A stretch of DNA of 37,497 nucleotides from an uncultured Ruminococcus sp. (GCA_900553885.1 USFD01000025.1:1-37497), one strand, 5' to 3'. Shown: positions 1-7,902, counted from the stretch's first letter. The notes: generated by a model from the sequence alone, not told the origin. Numbers and translations are program-made.

Positions 1-17
1 TCGTAGAAAAAATTCAT
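1..17 (-). CDS. Start of a Gp15-like phage protein (cut by the window edge)
   Basis: Only five codons plus two bases are present, reading Met-Asn-Phe-Phe-Tyr. The ATG lies 4 bp beyond the stop of the tail assembly chaperone gene, in a different frame. Gp15-family phage proteins often follow this chaperone and often begin with a similar Met-Asn-Phe motif, so that is the likely family. There is too little sequence to confirm it, and the ribosome binding site is weak, which suggests translational coupling. Confidence 0.4.
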
Positions 18-21
18 CCGA

Positions 22-393
22 TCACTTCTTTCCCACGGCTCTGCGCTGTGCTCTGTTCGGTTTGAACTTGTTCACCATTGCATTCTGCCGCTTATTGGCG
101 TCAAGCACACATTTCTGACACTCTGCAATAAACGATGTATAACACTCTTCACAATTCCGGACGTTCTTTTTCTCACCCAGCAGTTTTTCTCCTGTGCCCG
201 GACCAAAGATATCATCAAAAAGATGGTAAAACATATCGCAATAATCCCGTGCAATTGCCGACTTTTTCCCCGTTTTCTGCAGCTCTGTTTCCTTAAGCGC
301 CATATTTTCAAAAGCATTTTCATACTTCTCCAGGAAATCAACATCTTCCATGTCAATTTCCAGCTCTACATCATTCCATCTCCAAAGGCTCAT
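22..393 (-). CDS. Tail assembly chaperone-like protein (DUF6673 type)
   Basis: A 123-residue acidic protein beginning MSLWRWNDVELEID and ending in a basic tail (RAQRRAVGKK). I recognise the pattern as DUF6673, found directly after the tail tube gene in Firmicutes siphoviruses, where tail assembly chaperones for the tape measure protein are encoded. The start at 393 is chosen because a GAGGAG site lies just upstream; a longer reading to 456 runs into the tail tube gene without its own site. A Cys pair (NCEEC) and a later Cys-x2-Cys occur mid-protein. The function comes from synteny rather than from a catalytic motif. Confidence 0.65.
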   Translation of the reverse strand: MSLWRWNDVELEIDMEDVDFLEKYENAFENMALKETELQKTGKKSAIARDYCDMFYHLFDDIFGPGTGEKLLGEKKNVRNCEECYTSFIAECQKCVLDANKRQNAMVNKFKPNRAQRRAVGKK

Positions 394-410
394 AGGCTCA
401 TCATCTCCTC

Positions 411-932
411 TTACTCTTCCGGAATTTCTCCCGCTGTATAAGTTGCTGTTTTCCATCCATCCTCAGAAGTTGCATACCCTTCCTCAATCTCCGACACGGA
501 CTTGAAGGTTCCGGAATAGATCATTGCATCTGTTCCATCCCCGTCTGTATCCGGAATTACCGCATAAGTACGCTTTGTTGCTTTGCACCGCTTCTGTGTG
601 TCCTTTGTAAACAGATCTGCATTTACAATATCTACATGGGCATCATCACCCAAAAGCTCCCTGTCATGGATTTCGGACAATCTTTCATGCACGGGTGTAT
701 TTGTATGCCTGTCGTAAGAAAATTCGATAGATGGAGCATATCCAACCACATCAGAGCGTTCTGCATCTTCATCTACATACTGTCTTGAATACTCTGTCGG
801 ATTCTTGCTCGTTGACAAGGTCGTAAAACCAGTCATGCGATCATATGTCGGAGAACTGCCTGTCGTATCTGTATTCATGAACGCCACTCTCTGAGATCTC
901 CGCACAAGCCGCTTTTTATTGTCTTCTGCCAT
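411..932 (-). CDS. Major tail tube protein
   Basis: A 173-residue protein starting MAEDNKKRLVRRSQ, preceded by GGAGG at correct spacing (an upstream in-frame start at 953 lacks a site). The sequence is polar and rich in Thr, Ser and Asp, with the feel of a beta-sandwich tail tube subunit, including segments such as TYDRMTGFTTLSTSKNP and a C-terminal acidic stretch. It lies between the connector genes and the tail assembly chaperone, exactly where Firmicutes siphoviruses encode the tube. The subunit would polymerise into the inner tail tube. Its presence, and the lack of a sheath gene beside it, suggest a siphovirus rather than a myovirus. Confidence 0.75.
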   Translation of the reverse strand: MAEDNKKRLVRRSQRVAFMNTDTTGSSPTYDRMTGFTTLSTSKNPTEYSRQYVDEDAERSDVVGYAPSIEFSYDRHTNTPVHERLSEIHDRELLGDDAHVDIVNADLFTKDTQKRCKATKRTYAVIPDTDGDGTDAMIYSGTFKSVSEIEEGYATSEDGWKTATYTAGEIPEE

Positions 933-936
933 TTTT

Positions 937-1356
937 CTATACCTCCTGCTCATAAATTAAGCGGCACTCTATACGATATCTGGCTTTCACGCCGTCCACA
1001 TCATACAGATAGCCGCTGTTCAAAGTTTCCAATGATACCGGAATTTTTCCGTCTTCCAAAAATGGAAATTTACCCTTAAAATCCTGTTCCTCCAGCCACT
1101 CATCAAAAAACTGAAAGAAACCACTGTTTTCAATATTGATCCGGGAGTCCTGATCATATTCTTCCTGGCTGGTAAATGCAAACTGAAACTGTTTCTTTGC
1201 CCCGCCATCCGTGTACCGCTGTACAATTGGATCGCAGGGAAGAGGATCGATGGAATATCCCATTTCTTCCCCAATATAGTCCACATTTACACGCCCATCC
1301 TGAAGGAATGGACACGTCAGGATAAACTCCCGGATACTATCAATGAGATTTGACAT
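937..1356 (-). CDS. Tail terminator-like minor structural protein
   Basis: A 139-residue protein starting MSNLIDSIREFILTCPFL with a GGAG site upstream. It overlaps the previous gene by 17 bp, indicating a tightly packed late operon. The layout (N-terminal helix, central strands rich in Phe and Tyr, C-terminal strand ending RIECRLIYEQEV) fits the small minor capsid or tail-terminator proteins encoded just before the tail tube gene. Such proteins cap the tail tube and join it to the head. Assignment rests on position and general pattern. Confidence 0.6.
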   Translation of the reverse strand: MSNLIDSIREFILTCPFLQDGRVNVDYIGEEMGYSIDPLPCDPIVQRYTDGGAKKQFQFAFTSQEEYDQDSRINIENSGFFQFFDEWLEEQDFKGKFPFLEDGKIPVSLETLNSGYLYDVDGVKARYRIECRLIYEQEV

Positions 1357-1729
1357 ACTGTGCCGCTCCTTTCAAAATAGAATCTTTGTGCCGGTTCTTC
1401 ATCCTCTCGAACCAATATGATTTTTCCTTATGCTCGTAATACTGCCGGCGTGCGTACGGGGTAATCTGATTTATTTCTCCACTGCCGATCACTGTACCAA
1501 GAGTAGCCGACTTGATCAGCATACCAGTCCGCCGCGGGGTCTCCGGATTCATTCGACGGATACACTCGGAATCTACAAAACCCTGCGCATTTTCAAATCC
1601 TTTTTCCGTGTTTGGCTCAAACCCCGGATTCCATTCAAGACGAGCTGTAACTTTTCCGCCATTTGACGCCTGAGTATATACGGTCCCACGTGGAGTCTTG
1701 ATCTCAAACTTTTTCTTTCCTTTTGCCAT
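1340..1729 (-). CDS. Minor capsid / head-tail joining protein
   Basis: A 129-residue basic protein beginning MAKGKKKFEIKTPRG, with GGAGGG seven bases before its ATG. It contains an RMNPETPRRTGML segment followed by YARRQYYEHKEKSYWFERM. This combination (a Pro-x-x-Thr-Gly-x-Leu turn and an aromatic-basic stretch near the C terminus) is typical of phage minor capsid or tail-completion proteins of the HK97 gp10 type. The start codon overlaps the stop of the upstream gene, so translation is probably coupled. It would act at the neck of the virion. Confidence 0.65.
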   Translation of the reverse strand: MAKGKKKFEIKTPRGTVYTQASNGGKVTARLEWNPGFEPNTEKGFENAQGFVDSECIRRMNPETPRRTGMLIKSATLGTVIGSGEINQITPYARRQYYEHKEKSYWFERMKNRHKDSILKGAAQYVKSH

Positions 1730-2064
1730 TATGCTCCCTCCGCCTTTATGTGAGGATTCCCGCCGAAAGTATTGTAGTTCACCGAAGTAACTCTAGTTTT
1801 CTCCAGTCCTTCCAAATCCTTGACAGTCTGCATCGTCACAGCACAGTTTCCCTTCACGATATAATCATCTTTTTTCAGAGAAATACTTGTATCCGGGATA
1901 CGAATAGTGTAGACATCTGCCTGCTTCAGGCCTTCTGTCGTGATGGATGCCTTCTCATTCTTATACCACCAGGCTTCCGGAACGTAGACCCGGATCCAGG
2001 TATCCAGCCTGGTCTCCGGATCATATTTCCGGTTATAAATCGTGATATCAGTGTTCGTCAGCAT
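1729..2064 (-). CDS. Head closure-like protein (DUF6751 type)
   Basis: A 111-residue protein starting MLTNTDITIYNRKYD, followed by beta-rich segments and a VYTIRIPDTSISLKKDDYIVKG motif. I recognise this as the DUF6751 pattern found between the head-tail connector and the minor capsid genes of Firmicutes prophages. By synteny it is a stopper or head-closure protein. A GGAG site precedes the ATG, and the gene overlaps the 3' end of the connector gene by 7 bp. No enzyme motif is present. Confidence 0.6.
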   Translation of the reverse strand: MLTNTDITIYNRKYDPETRLDTWIRVYVPEAWWYKNEKASITTEGLKQADVYTIRIPDTSISLKKDDYIVKGNCAVTMQTVKDLEGLEKTRVTSVNYNTFGGNPHIKAEGA

Positions 2065-2414
2065 TCCGCATCAACTCCTGCATATAACAGTCCTGTATTT
2101 CCGAGATAGACATTCACAACATCATACAGCATACTGCCGAGAGATTCCCCGGTATCATACGATACGGAGTAGCCGTCTGTATTCTCCGATGTCTTGCCGT
2201 CCCTCTTCTCATCTGCCTGCATAATCTCTGCCATCTCGCACACAGCACATTTTGCCTGGTTGCACCATGCCTCTTCCTCCCATTCACCGGAACAGCGGCC
2301 GAACGTGTAACTGTCCAGCCGCTGTTCCGCTTTCTGAGAAATTCTCTTCCAGTCGTCCTTGGAAATCTTGTTTCCTCCGTATGTAGCTGTATAGAAGGAA
2401 TAGTCAACCTTCAT
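2058..2414 (-). CDS. Head-tail connector (adaptor) protein
   Basis: A 118-residue protein beginning MKVDYSFYTATYGG, preceded by GAGGTGATCC. The small helical adaptor pattern is visible: an N-terminal strand, an acidic-basic helix (WKRISQKAEQRLDSYTFGR), then a helix CAVCEMAEIMQADEKR, and a disordered segment. YqbG/gp6-like adaptors have this size and directly follow the major capsid gene, as here. It should form a ring under the portal to bind the tail. Four Cys residues in the middle (CSG, WCNQAKCAVC) are more than usual. Confidence 0.65.
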   Translation of the reverse strand: MKVDYSFYTATYGGNKISKDDWKRISQKAEQRLDSYTFGRCSGEWEEEAWCNQAKCAVCEMAEIMQADEKRDGKTSENTDGYSVSYDTGESLGSMLYDVVNVYLGNTGLLYAGVDAEC

Positions 2415-2427
2415 AGGATCACCTCAC

Positions 2428-3288
2428 TTATGCCGCCGCAACCGTATGCACGTAGATACCATCTTTCTTATTGTCCTTGCATTCAGCAATTCCAACAGTA
2501 CGGTATCCAAACTTCCATGCATCTGCATCCTGATTTGCTTCCGGAGTGATAATCTTAGAAACAGTATGTTTCTGGAACTGAATTGCTGCCTGTTTATCCA
2601 CGATCAGGAAATTCATATCCAGCCCTGCAGTGTTCTTTGCATATCCTCCTGCTCCGTTCGCAGTCAAATCAATCTTGCTGTAAAATCTGCCCTTCGGGAC
2701 CTTAATGATACCCGCAAATCCCTCGATTGCCTTCTTTGATGCCGTAGTGTCCAGATCTTCAATCATTCCAAACACTGTCGGATTGATGAATAAATAGCAT
2801 GTGGCCAGATTCGCCTCTGCATTCTCAATATCACTCCTTGCCGTTCTAAGTGCCGCAAGAGCTGCTTTACCATCAGAAAGATTAGCTTTCACAGTTGTCA
2901 CACCGGAAACCTGCGCATAGGAAGCAAGTCTCCACGCATCCAGCTCCGGAACGACCTGTGTTCTCAGGAACTCTCCGGAAAGCCGACCGAACGCAATACC
3001 GGCGGACTCAATATTGTCCATAGCGTCAATCGTAAACATACGCCCACGATCATAAGTGCATTTCTTAGTTTCGTACTCAAGAGTTACATCACCAGCAACA
3101 TATCCTGTCTGCTTGTTGTAATTAGCCAGTCCCTGCATGGACATCTTCGGGATCAGGATTTCGTTTGCATTTGCGCCCTCCTTAACCAGATCGTTCGGTC
3201 CATCAAGGACAGCTGTAAGGGATGCAAGTTTATACACCTCATCCAGCAGTGTAGAATACTGTTTTCTCAGTGTAATTGTGTTTGCCAT
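2428..3288 (-). CDS. Major capsid protein
   Basis: A 286-residue protein starting MANTITLRKQYSTLLDEVYK. It immediately follows the scaffold gene (4 bp gap) and has a GGAG site. Features expected of a small HK97-fold shell protein without a cleaved delta domain are present: an N-terminal arm, a helix with ANEILIPKMSMQGLANYN, a YDRGRMFTIDAMDN segment, and a C-terminal CKDNKKDGIYVHTVAAA strand. The nearby GP20-type scaffold gene explains the absence of an internal scaffold domain. It would be the most abundant virion protein. Confidence 0.85.
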   Translation of the reverse strand: MANTITLRKQYSTLLDEVYKLASLTAVLDGPNDLVKEGANANEILIPKMSMQGLANYNKQTGYVAGDVTLEYETKKCTYDRGRMFTIDAMDNIESAGIAFGRLSGEFLRTQVVPELDAWRLASYAQVSGVTTVKANLSDGKAALAALRTARSDIENAEANLATCYLFINPTVFGMIEDLDTTASKKAIEGFAGIIKVPKGRFYSKIDLTANGAGGYAKNTAGLDMNFLIVDKQAAIQFQKHTVSKIITPEANQDADAWKFGYRTVGIAECKDNKKDGIYVHTVAAA

Positions 3289-3292
3289 TTAA

Positions 3293-3868
3293 TTATTCTC
3301 CTTTCTTCTCCGCCGGAAGTCCCATTGCTGCTCTGATCGACGCCAGGCTCCCCATGCTTCCGCCTTCCCCACCTTTATTGTTGGTAGGGCCAACAGCATT
3401 AAAAAACGGTTCGTCAGATCCGAAGAGATAAGCATCCGACTCCTTGACAGCATCCAGCGCTTTCTTGATGTCTTCTGTCTGATCTTTTGATCCTTTCAGG
3501 GACTCAAGATCAAGCATGCCGCGAATTGCCTTCGGATTGCGTCCTCCGGCTGCCGTAATCGCCTTGTCCAAAGTATCATTAAAAGTACGTTCAGCTTCCT
3601 TTGCGGCATATTCATCATCTTTTTTCTTCAGATCGTTCTGAAGCGTCGCAATCTGCCCTTTCAGATCCTCCACATCTACCCCTTCAAACTCTTTCAGCTT
3701 TCCGCTTACAGTATCGAGAGATGATTTGTATTCATCTCTCTGTGACGTAGCCTTTTCGTATTCTGTTTTTGTTCGATAGTTTTCTTTCCAGGCCTTGTCA
3801 AAATCCGCCTTCTTATCCTCCGGAACTTCCAGTCCAAAATCCTTTAAAATCTTGTGAATATTTTCCAT
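3293..3868 (-). CDS. Capsid scaffolding protein (phage GP20 type)
   Basis: A 191-residue, highly charged protein beginning MENIHKILKDFGLEVPED. A long coiled coil (about residues 30-100, with repeated EYEKATSQRDEYKSSL-like heptads) is followed by a helical C-terminal domain ending ASIRAAMGLPAEKKGE. This is the usual arrangement of GP20-family scaffolds: an early LKDFGLEVPED-like motif, a coiled coil, and a short basic C terminus that contacts the shell protein. AGGAGG precedes the start. It lies directly before the major capsid gene. Confidence 0.8.
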   Translation of the reverse strand: MENIHKILKDFGLEVPEDKKADFDKAWKENYRTKTEYEKATSQRDEYKSSLDTVSGKLKEFEGVDVEDLKGQIATLQNDLKKKDDEYAAKEAERTFNDTLDKAITAAGGRNPKAIRGMLDLESLKGSKDQTEDIKKALDAVKESDAYLFGSDEPFFNAVGPTNNKGGEGGSMGSLASIRAAMGLPAEKKGE

Positions 3869-3906
3869 TGTTGCATTCCTCCTGAAATATTTTATTGACC
3901 GCTCTT

Positions 3907-4020
3907 TCAGCGGTATGGGACATAGCCCGATAGACCCCGGGCACGGTAGTTGTCCAGTTTATAGCCATATGACAGGGCATAAAAATAAGACGCATAACCC
4001 AGCGTCTTAATGGGAGATAT
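3907..4020 (-). CDS. Possible small Tyr-rich ORF with an ATA start behind a perfect Shine-Dalgarno
   Basis: The strand carries GGAGGTGATC, a perfect ten-base complement to the 16S rRNA 3' end, and seven bases after GGAGG there is an ATA codon opening a 37-codon frame. The peptide is rich in Tyr and Gly (for example GYASYFYALSYGY, then YRARGLSGYVPYR). No ATG, GTG or TTG is available in this frame, so the gene either uses a rare AUA start or has lost its ATG. A terminator-like hairpin overlaps the early codons, which argues against it. It lies in the otherwise unexplained 163-bp gap between the DUF6275 gene and the scaffold gene. Confidence 0.3.
   Translation of the reverse strand: MSPIKTLGYASYFYALSYGYKLDNYRARGLSGYVPYR
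3981..4008 (-). terminator. Terminator-like hairpin downstream of the DUF6275 gene
   Basis: On the minus strand AAGACGC pairs with GCGTCTT across an 8-base loop, followed by ATTTTTAT. It is a modest 7-bp stem with a short U tract. It could attenuate transcription between DUF6275 and the scaffold and capsid genes, or be part of the possible small ORF that overlaps it. Confidence 0.4.
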
Positions 4021-4031
4021 GGGATCACCTC

Positions 4032-4298
4032 CTACAGATTAAAACAGATGTTTTCCCACTTCTTGTAAACATCAAAGTACAGCTCGTTCTTATCCCCATT
4101 GTATGTAATTTCATAGTACATGCCATCAGAAATGGGTGTACTAAGCAGTGCTTTATGATTCTGAAGCGTCTTGCAGTACCAGACTACAAAAACATCATTC
4201 ACAGTTAAGTTTCCTGTTACATCCGTTTTGTCTTTGTTTGAGTTAAAATACTCCGCAACTTTTGATTTGCAGATATTTAAAAACTCCTGACTTCCCAT
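4032..4298 (-). CDS. DUF6275 family phage protein
   Basis: An 88-residue protein beginning MGSQEFLNICKSKVAEYF, with GGAGG upstream. The central FVVWYCKTLQNHKALLST and the C-terminal MYYEITYNGDKNELYFDVYKKWEN are the conserved core I associate with DUF6275, a family found in the head modules of Firmicutes phages. The role is unknown. It is flanked on both sides by terminator-like hairpins, so its dose may be set separately from the head genes. It is likely a cytosolic accessory protein rather than a virion part, but this is not shown by sequence. Confidence 0.7.
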   Translation of the reverse strand: MGSQEFLNICKSKVAEYFNSNKDKTDVTGNLTVNDVFVVWYCKTLQNHKALLSTPISDGMYYEITYNGDKNELYFDVYKKWENICFNL

Positions 4299-4329
4299 AT
4301 CACTTCACCTCCTTATCTAAAAATGAGTA

Positions 4330-4364
4330 TAAAAATACCGCTCACCCCAAAGAATGAACGGCAT
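4330..4364 (-). terminator. Rho-independent terminator after the 88-residue head-module gene
   Basis: Reading the minus strand, ATGCCGTTCA pairs with TGAGCGGTAT (ten pairs, two of them G-U) around a 10-base loop, followed by TTTTAT. It sits 14 bp after the stop of the gene at 4,378-4,644 and would end or weaken the terminase-portal-minor capsid transcript. Confidence 0.65.
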
Positions 4365-4377
4365 TGATTACGTTCTA

Positions 4378-4644
4378 TTATTTTTTTTGCTCAAAAGCCC
4401 GCAGTATCTCTTCTCGCTCCCAGCCATCAACTAATAGGATATTTATCATCTCTTCTCTTTCATTTGGCTCAGAGAATATATATTCCAAACGATCTATTGC
4501 GTTATGTAAATGTGTATTCCTGATAGCAGATTCTATTTCTTCGTCAGAATACCCCTTCTCTTTCATAAAGCTTTTTATTTCCTTGTCTTCAAGTTCCTGA
4601 ATTTCTTTGTCTATGTCCGGTATATTCGGTGAAAACATCGTCAT
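4378..4644 (-). CDS. Small acidic helical protein of unknown function, coupled to the minor capsid gene
   Basis: An 88-residue, strongly acidic, mostly helical protein (MTMFSPNIPDIDKEIQELEDKEIKSF). It contains two similar stretches, EKGYSDEEIESAIRN and VDGWEREEILRAFEQ, that look like repeats of one helical hairpin motif. Its ATG overlaps the stop of the metallopeptidase-bearing minor capsid gene by 4 bp (ATGA), with GGAGGG upstream, so the two are translated together. I do not recognise the family. The coupling makes an inhibitor or chaperone of that C-terminal domain possible; this is inference only. Confidence 0.55.
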   Translation of the reverse strand: MTMFSPNIPDIDKEIQELEDKEIKSFMKEKGYSDEEIESAIRNTHLHNAIDRLEYIFSEPNEREEMINILLVDGWEREEILRAFEQKK

Positions 4645-6545
4645 TTCAATCCCTCCATAATCTCTTCCAATATTTCTCCAAATATTCTCGCTGCTTTTCT
4701 TGGATCCTTACTTGTCATGTACTCTGAAAAACATTCTGCGAAAAACTCCCGCTCGTTTTTATCAGCATATTCTGAAACATGTTTCGTAATAAATTCTTTT
4801 TTAGAGAATTCTAAGGCATCGTTCAAATCCCTTCCCTTATATCCCATCCTGCGCCATTCTTCTCTTTCACGCCTGATATAATCAAAATATCCAAGTCTTT
4901 GAAGAACTTCTCTCCTCACAGACTGACTTGTTCTGATAACTCCATATACACTAATCTTCCCACCGAGAATACCTTTTAAAGTTAACATTCCATCTATTTG
5001 ATGTCCTAACTCATGAACAATAATGCTGTCAACTGTGGTTCCTTTTGGATTCCATCCATTTTTTGTCTGACGACTATATTCCTGAGATAATTTATTATAA
5101 TCACAAAACCTTTTTGAAAGTTTTATAACGCCACCAAGTGAATCGCTAGAAGCAATTGCTTTTAAATCTGGGGCATAAGTGATTGCCTTCGTATGCCCCT
5201 TTAGCTGCGGAAATTTATCAAACACTTTTTTAATACCATTGTATACCGATTTCTTTGAGTTTGCATCTATTTCACCAAAAGATACCGCATTTTTATCAAC
5301 ACCCAAAATTTTAGATACTTTTGACTTTTCAAACAAATTGTCGGTAGAAGAGATTCTCGCAATCGTATCCTTCTGCAGTCTTCCCGGAGCTATCCTTCCG
5401 CGCATATCATAATAAATTCGCTCACGTTCTTCTTTCAGCCCCATTTTACGGCTGAATTTTGAATACTCATTCAACTGTCCCTGATATTTTGCCCTAGCAA
5501 GCATTACATCATCCGGATCGGCTCCACCTGCCTTCAGAAGCTGCACCTTCTCCCGCTGCGCCCTCATGGCCGTCTCCATCTGGCGCTGCCGTTGTTTTGC
5601 TTCATAGATGGTATACTCTTTCCCGCGATATTCTTTCGGGGTATTCTCCTCCCGGTTCCTCTTTTCCAGCCATTCATCTGTCCAGTTCCGCTCGGATATG
5701 CCGGGAATAAAAGGATAGCGCTCATGATAGCAGTTCGCACCTTCCAAGCCTGTCACTGTGCCAAGCCCGCAGACGGTGACAAGCTGTTTTTTACTCCACA
5801 CCTTCCCTTGCCATACAGCATGAGTCGGACGGGCTCCGGCATGCCATGCAATTTCAAAATACTCCGTTCCGAGCTTTTCAGCGTTCATATCAGAGATGCG
5901 ACCTGTAAGTTGAGTAATCCCGGTCATGACTGCTCTTCTGGCAGCCACATCTACCCGGTTTCCCCTGCCGGATGCATAATCAATCTGCCTCAAACCGCTG
6001 TTTGTAAGCTGACTCACAACACGCCGCAACACACTGTTGTAATCAAACGCACCGGACACAATATCCATGCAGGCTGCATCAAGATATTTCTGATATACCT
6101 CAGCCAGCGGTGTGAGAACCGGCTTTCCAGAGCCATAATCCAGATAAAATCCAAGAGACTGCGTAATGTTTTGTAAATCCGCATCTGTCTGCTGGATCAG
6201 CGCATTTGTAATCTGCTGAAGCTGCTCGTTTTCCTCGTAGGGAATAAATTCCGCATTGATCTGCTCGTATACATCCTTGTTACGAACATATTCCCAGTCT
6301 ATGACCTTATCGTATAATTCAAACATCTGCGGATATGATGCTTCAAGAGCTTCTTTCAACATCTTTTCGATATCTTCAGAAGAATTTCCAAGAATTCGCA
6401 GCCGATTGATTTGCCAGTCCGCCGTGCTGGTAAGCTTACCCGTTTTTCTGATCCTTCTTACAATATCTTCCATGATCCGCATCTCCAGATCAGAGTAATT
6501 CTTCTCAATCTGTCGGGAGAGCTTATCTTTATACTCCCGGTTCAT
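4641..6545 (-). CDS. Phage minor capsid protein 2 with C-terminal zinc-metallopeptidase-like domain
   Basis: A 634-residue protein. Residues 1 to about 300 match the minor capsid 2 pattern of A118/SPP1-like phages, with HAGARPTHAVWQGKVW and then NCYHERYPFIPG. A charged linker with coiled-coil character follows (about 310-390). The last 250 residues carry a zincin signature: H511-E512-L-G-H515, then E604 in FFAECFSEYM, a spacing and sequence like the gluzincin third ligand. The DNA encoding this tail (about 4,650-5,450) is visibly richer in A and T than the N-terminal part, suggesting a separately acquired module. It may be carried in the capsid and delivered with DNA, or process head proteins. 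The gene directly follows the portal. Confidence 0.8.
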   Translation of the reverse strand: MNREYKDKLSRQIEKNYSDLEMRIMEDIVRRIRKTGKLTSTADWQINRLRILGNSSEDIEKMLKEALEASYPQMFELYDKVIDWEYVRNKDVYEQINAEFIPYEENEQLQQITNALIQQTDADLQNITQSLGFYLDYGSGKPVLTPLAEVYQKYLDAACMDIVSGAFDYNSVLRRVVSQLTNSGLRQIDYASGRGNRVDVAARRAVMTGITQLTGRISDMNAEKLGTEYFEIAWHAGARPTHAVWQGKVWSKKQLVTVCGLGTVTGLEGANCYHERYPFIPGISERNWTDEWLEKRNREENTPKEYRGKEYTIYEAKQRQRQMETAMRAQREKVQLLKAGGADPDDVMLARAKYQGQLNEYSKFSRKMGLKEERERIYYDMRGRIAPGRLQKDTIARISSTDNLFEKSKVSKILGVDKNAVSFGEIDANSKKSVYNGIKKVFDKFPQLKGHTKAITYAPDLKAIASSDSLGGVIKLSKRFCDYNKLSQEYSRQTKNGWNPKGTTVDSIIVHELGHQIDGMLTLKGILGGKISVYGVIRTSQSVRREVLQRLGYFDYIRREREEWRRMGYKGRDLNDALEFSKKEFITKHVSEYADKNEREFFAECFSEYMTSKDPRKAARIFGEILEEIMEGLK

Positions 6546-6549
6546 AGCA

Positions 6550-7902
6550 TCACTCCATTACCTGATTTTGTTCCGGAAGACTCTTCTTTGCAGTAGCTTC
6601 ATCCTCGTTGTACCACTTCATCCGGTACTCTAAATGCGACATCACACCCATGCTAACATCCTGACGATCCTGCTGACGTTCCGTTTCCTCATCAGTAAGA
6701 ATAGAATCATTGAAGTTGCACATAAATTCATATCCTGAAGTGTAGAGTCCATTATAAAATGCAAGCCCAGCGACAAAGTCCTCAAGGCAATCCTTTAGTT
6801 TATTTTGTATCGCTCCGACACGATTAAATTTCCGCGCCTTTGAAGTCTTTACTTCTGCAGCTGTTTTTTCGACCTGCTGGACATCAGATAGATCCCCATA
6901 CGCAAGTCCTACGTTAAACTCAATCTCACGGAGATACTTTTCGAGCCCTCGGTTATAGGCATCATCCCGCATTGTAGGAGAGTATTCCTTTAAAAGCTCT
7001 TTGTCTTTTCCATCCTCAAGGTTCAGTCCACGGTAAAGCCGCCGGTTCAGCCTCGCCATTCCAAAGCGTCCCGTATTTTTGTCCTGCTTAAGAGCCCTGG
7101 AATCCACATGAATAGCCCGCTCGCCCGATTCATATTCCCAGTCAAGCCTTGCCGCCTGAATATCAGCCTTACGGATCAATTCTCTTGCTGATTCAAATAC
7201 AGATACGCCACATGCTGATCCGTCGATCCGGTTCTTGATCGGATTCCGGTAATATCCAAAATCCATTTGCGACATTCCCGGATAAGTGACCGGCCCGGGA
7301 TTGATATTTGCCCATTCCTGTACTTCTTCCAAGCTGCATACCTGCCCGATATCAGACGGATCCTGAGAATGATAACACTTATTTTCGATCGTCAAGTTTC
7401 CATTTGTGAAATAATGCCTTTCGAACCGGGTAAAATAATCATTGTCTCCTATCCGCTTTGTGGTCAGAAATCCAATGTCAACAGGTTTTCCATCATCACC
7501 AAAAGAAATCGGAATGAATTTATCAGCGGTGATATACTCCGCCTTATCTGGTCCAATCGGTTTTATAACGAGTGATCCCAGGCTGAGTCCTTCCTGAAAA
7601 TTCTCATTCAAATCAGCAATCGTCTTCTGATACACCTGATCCAAACGATCTACACTGACGCTAGACTCCATTTCAATTAAAACGGCATCCGCAAACTCTC
7701 TGCAGATGCCCTCCTCAATCTTAAGCGATTTAATATAATCTGTAATCCAATCCGCCTGACCATTCATCATATTTTTCCAGTCATTGATTGAATCAATCAT
7801 ACTTTTGGAAAGAGTAATGTCTTTCCCGGCGATATTTTTTAGTGTCGTATATCCGAACATTCTCTTTACTCCTCTCCAAAATCTTCTGAATCCATCAAAC
7901 AT
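6550..7902 (-). CDS. Portal protein (A118/SPP1-like)
   Basis: A 450-residue protein starting MFDGFRRFWRGVKRMFGYT, with GGAGGTGGAAG before its ATG and an 8-bp overlap with the large terminase gene. The fold order fits portal proteins: N-terminal clip-like basic region, a wing with mixed strands (GSLVIKPIGPDKAEYI, FIPISFGDDGKPVDIGF), a long helix-rich stem with KTAAEVKTSKARKFNRVGAIQ, and a disordered C terminus. The TAAEV motif in the stem helix is typical of A118-type portals. It would form the dodecameric DNA channel at one capsid vertex. Confidence 0.85.
   Translation of the reverse strand: MFDGFRRFWRGVKRMFGYTTLKNIAGKDITLSKSMIDSINDWKNMMNGQADWITDYIKSLKIEEGICREFADAVLIEMESSVSVDRLDQVYQKTIADLNENFQEGLSLGSLVIKPIGPDKAEYITADKFIPISFGDDGKPVDIGFLTTKRIGDNDYFTRFERHYFTNGNLTIENKCYHSQDPSDIGQVCSLEEVQEWANINPGPVTYPGMSQMDFGYYRNPIKNRIDGSACGVSVFESARELIRKADIQAARLDWEYESGERAIHVDSRALKQDKNTGRFGMARLNRRLYRGLNLEDGKDKELLKEYSPTMRDDAYNRGLEKYLREIEFNVGLAYGDLSDVQQVEKTAAEVKTSKARKFNRVGAIQNKLKDCLEDFVAGLAFYNGLYTSGYEFMCNFNDSILTDEETERQQDRQDVSMGVMSHLEYRMKWYNEDEATAKKSLPEQNQVME

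Noticed and set aside
28..34. G-GGA-AAG slippery heptamer at the end of the tail assembly chaperone gene
   Set aside because: It is in the right frame for a -1 shift, but the -1 frame stops after four codons and the next gene is in the other frame, so no long fusion product results.
3813..4028. 71-codon minus-strand frame starting at GTG inside the perfect Shine-Dalgarno
   Set aside because: Its start lies within the ribosome site itself, it overlaps the scaffold gene, and it reads like an out-of-frame translation.
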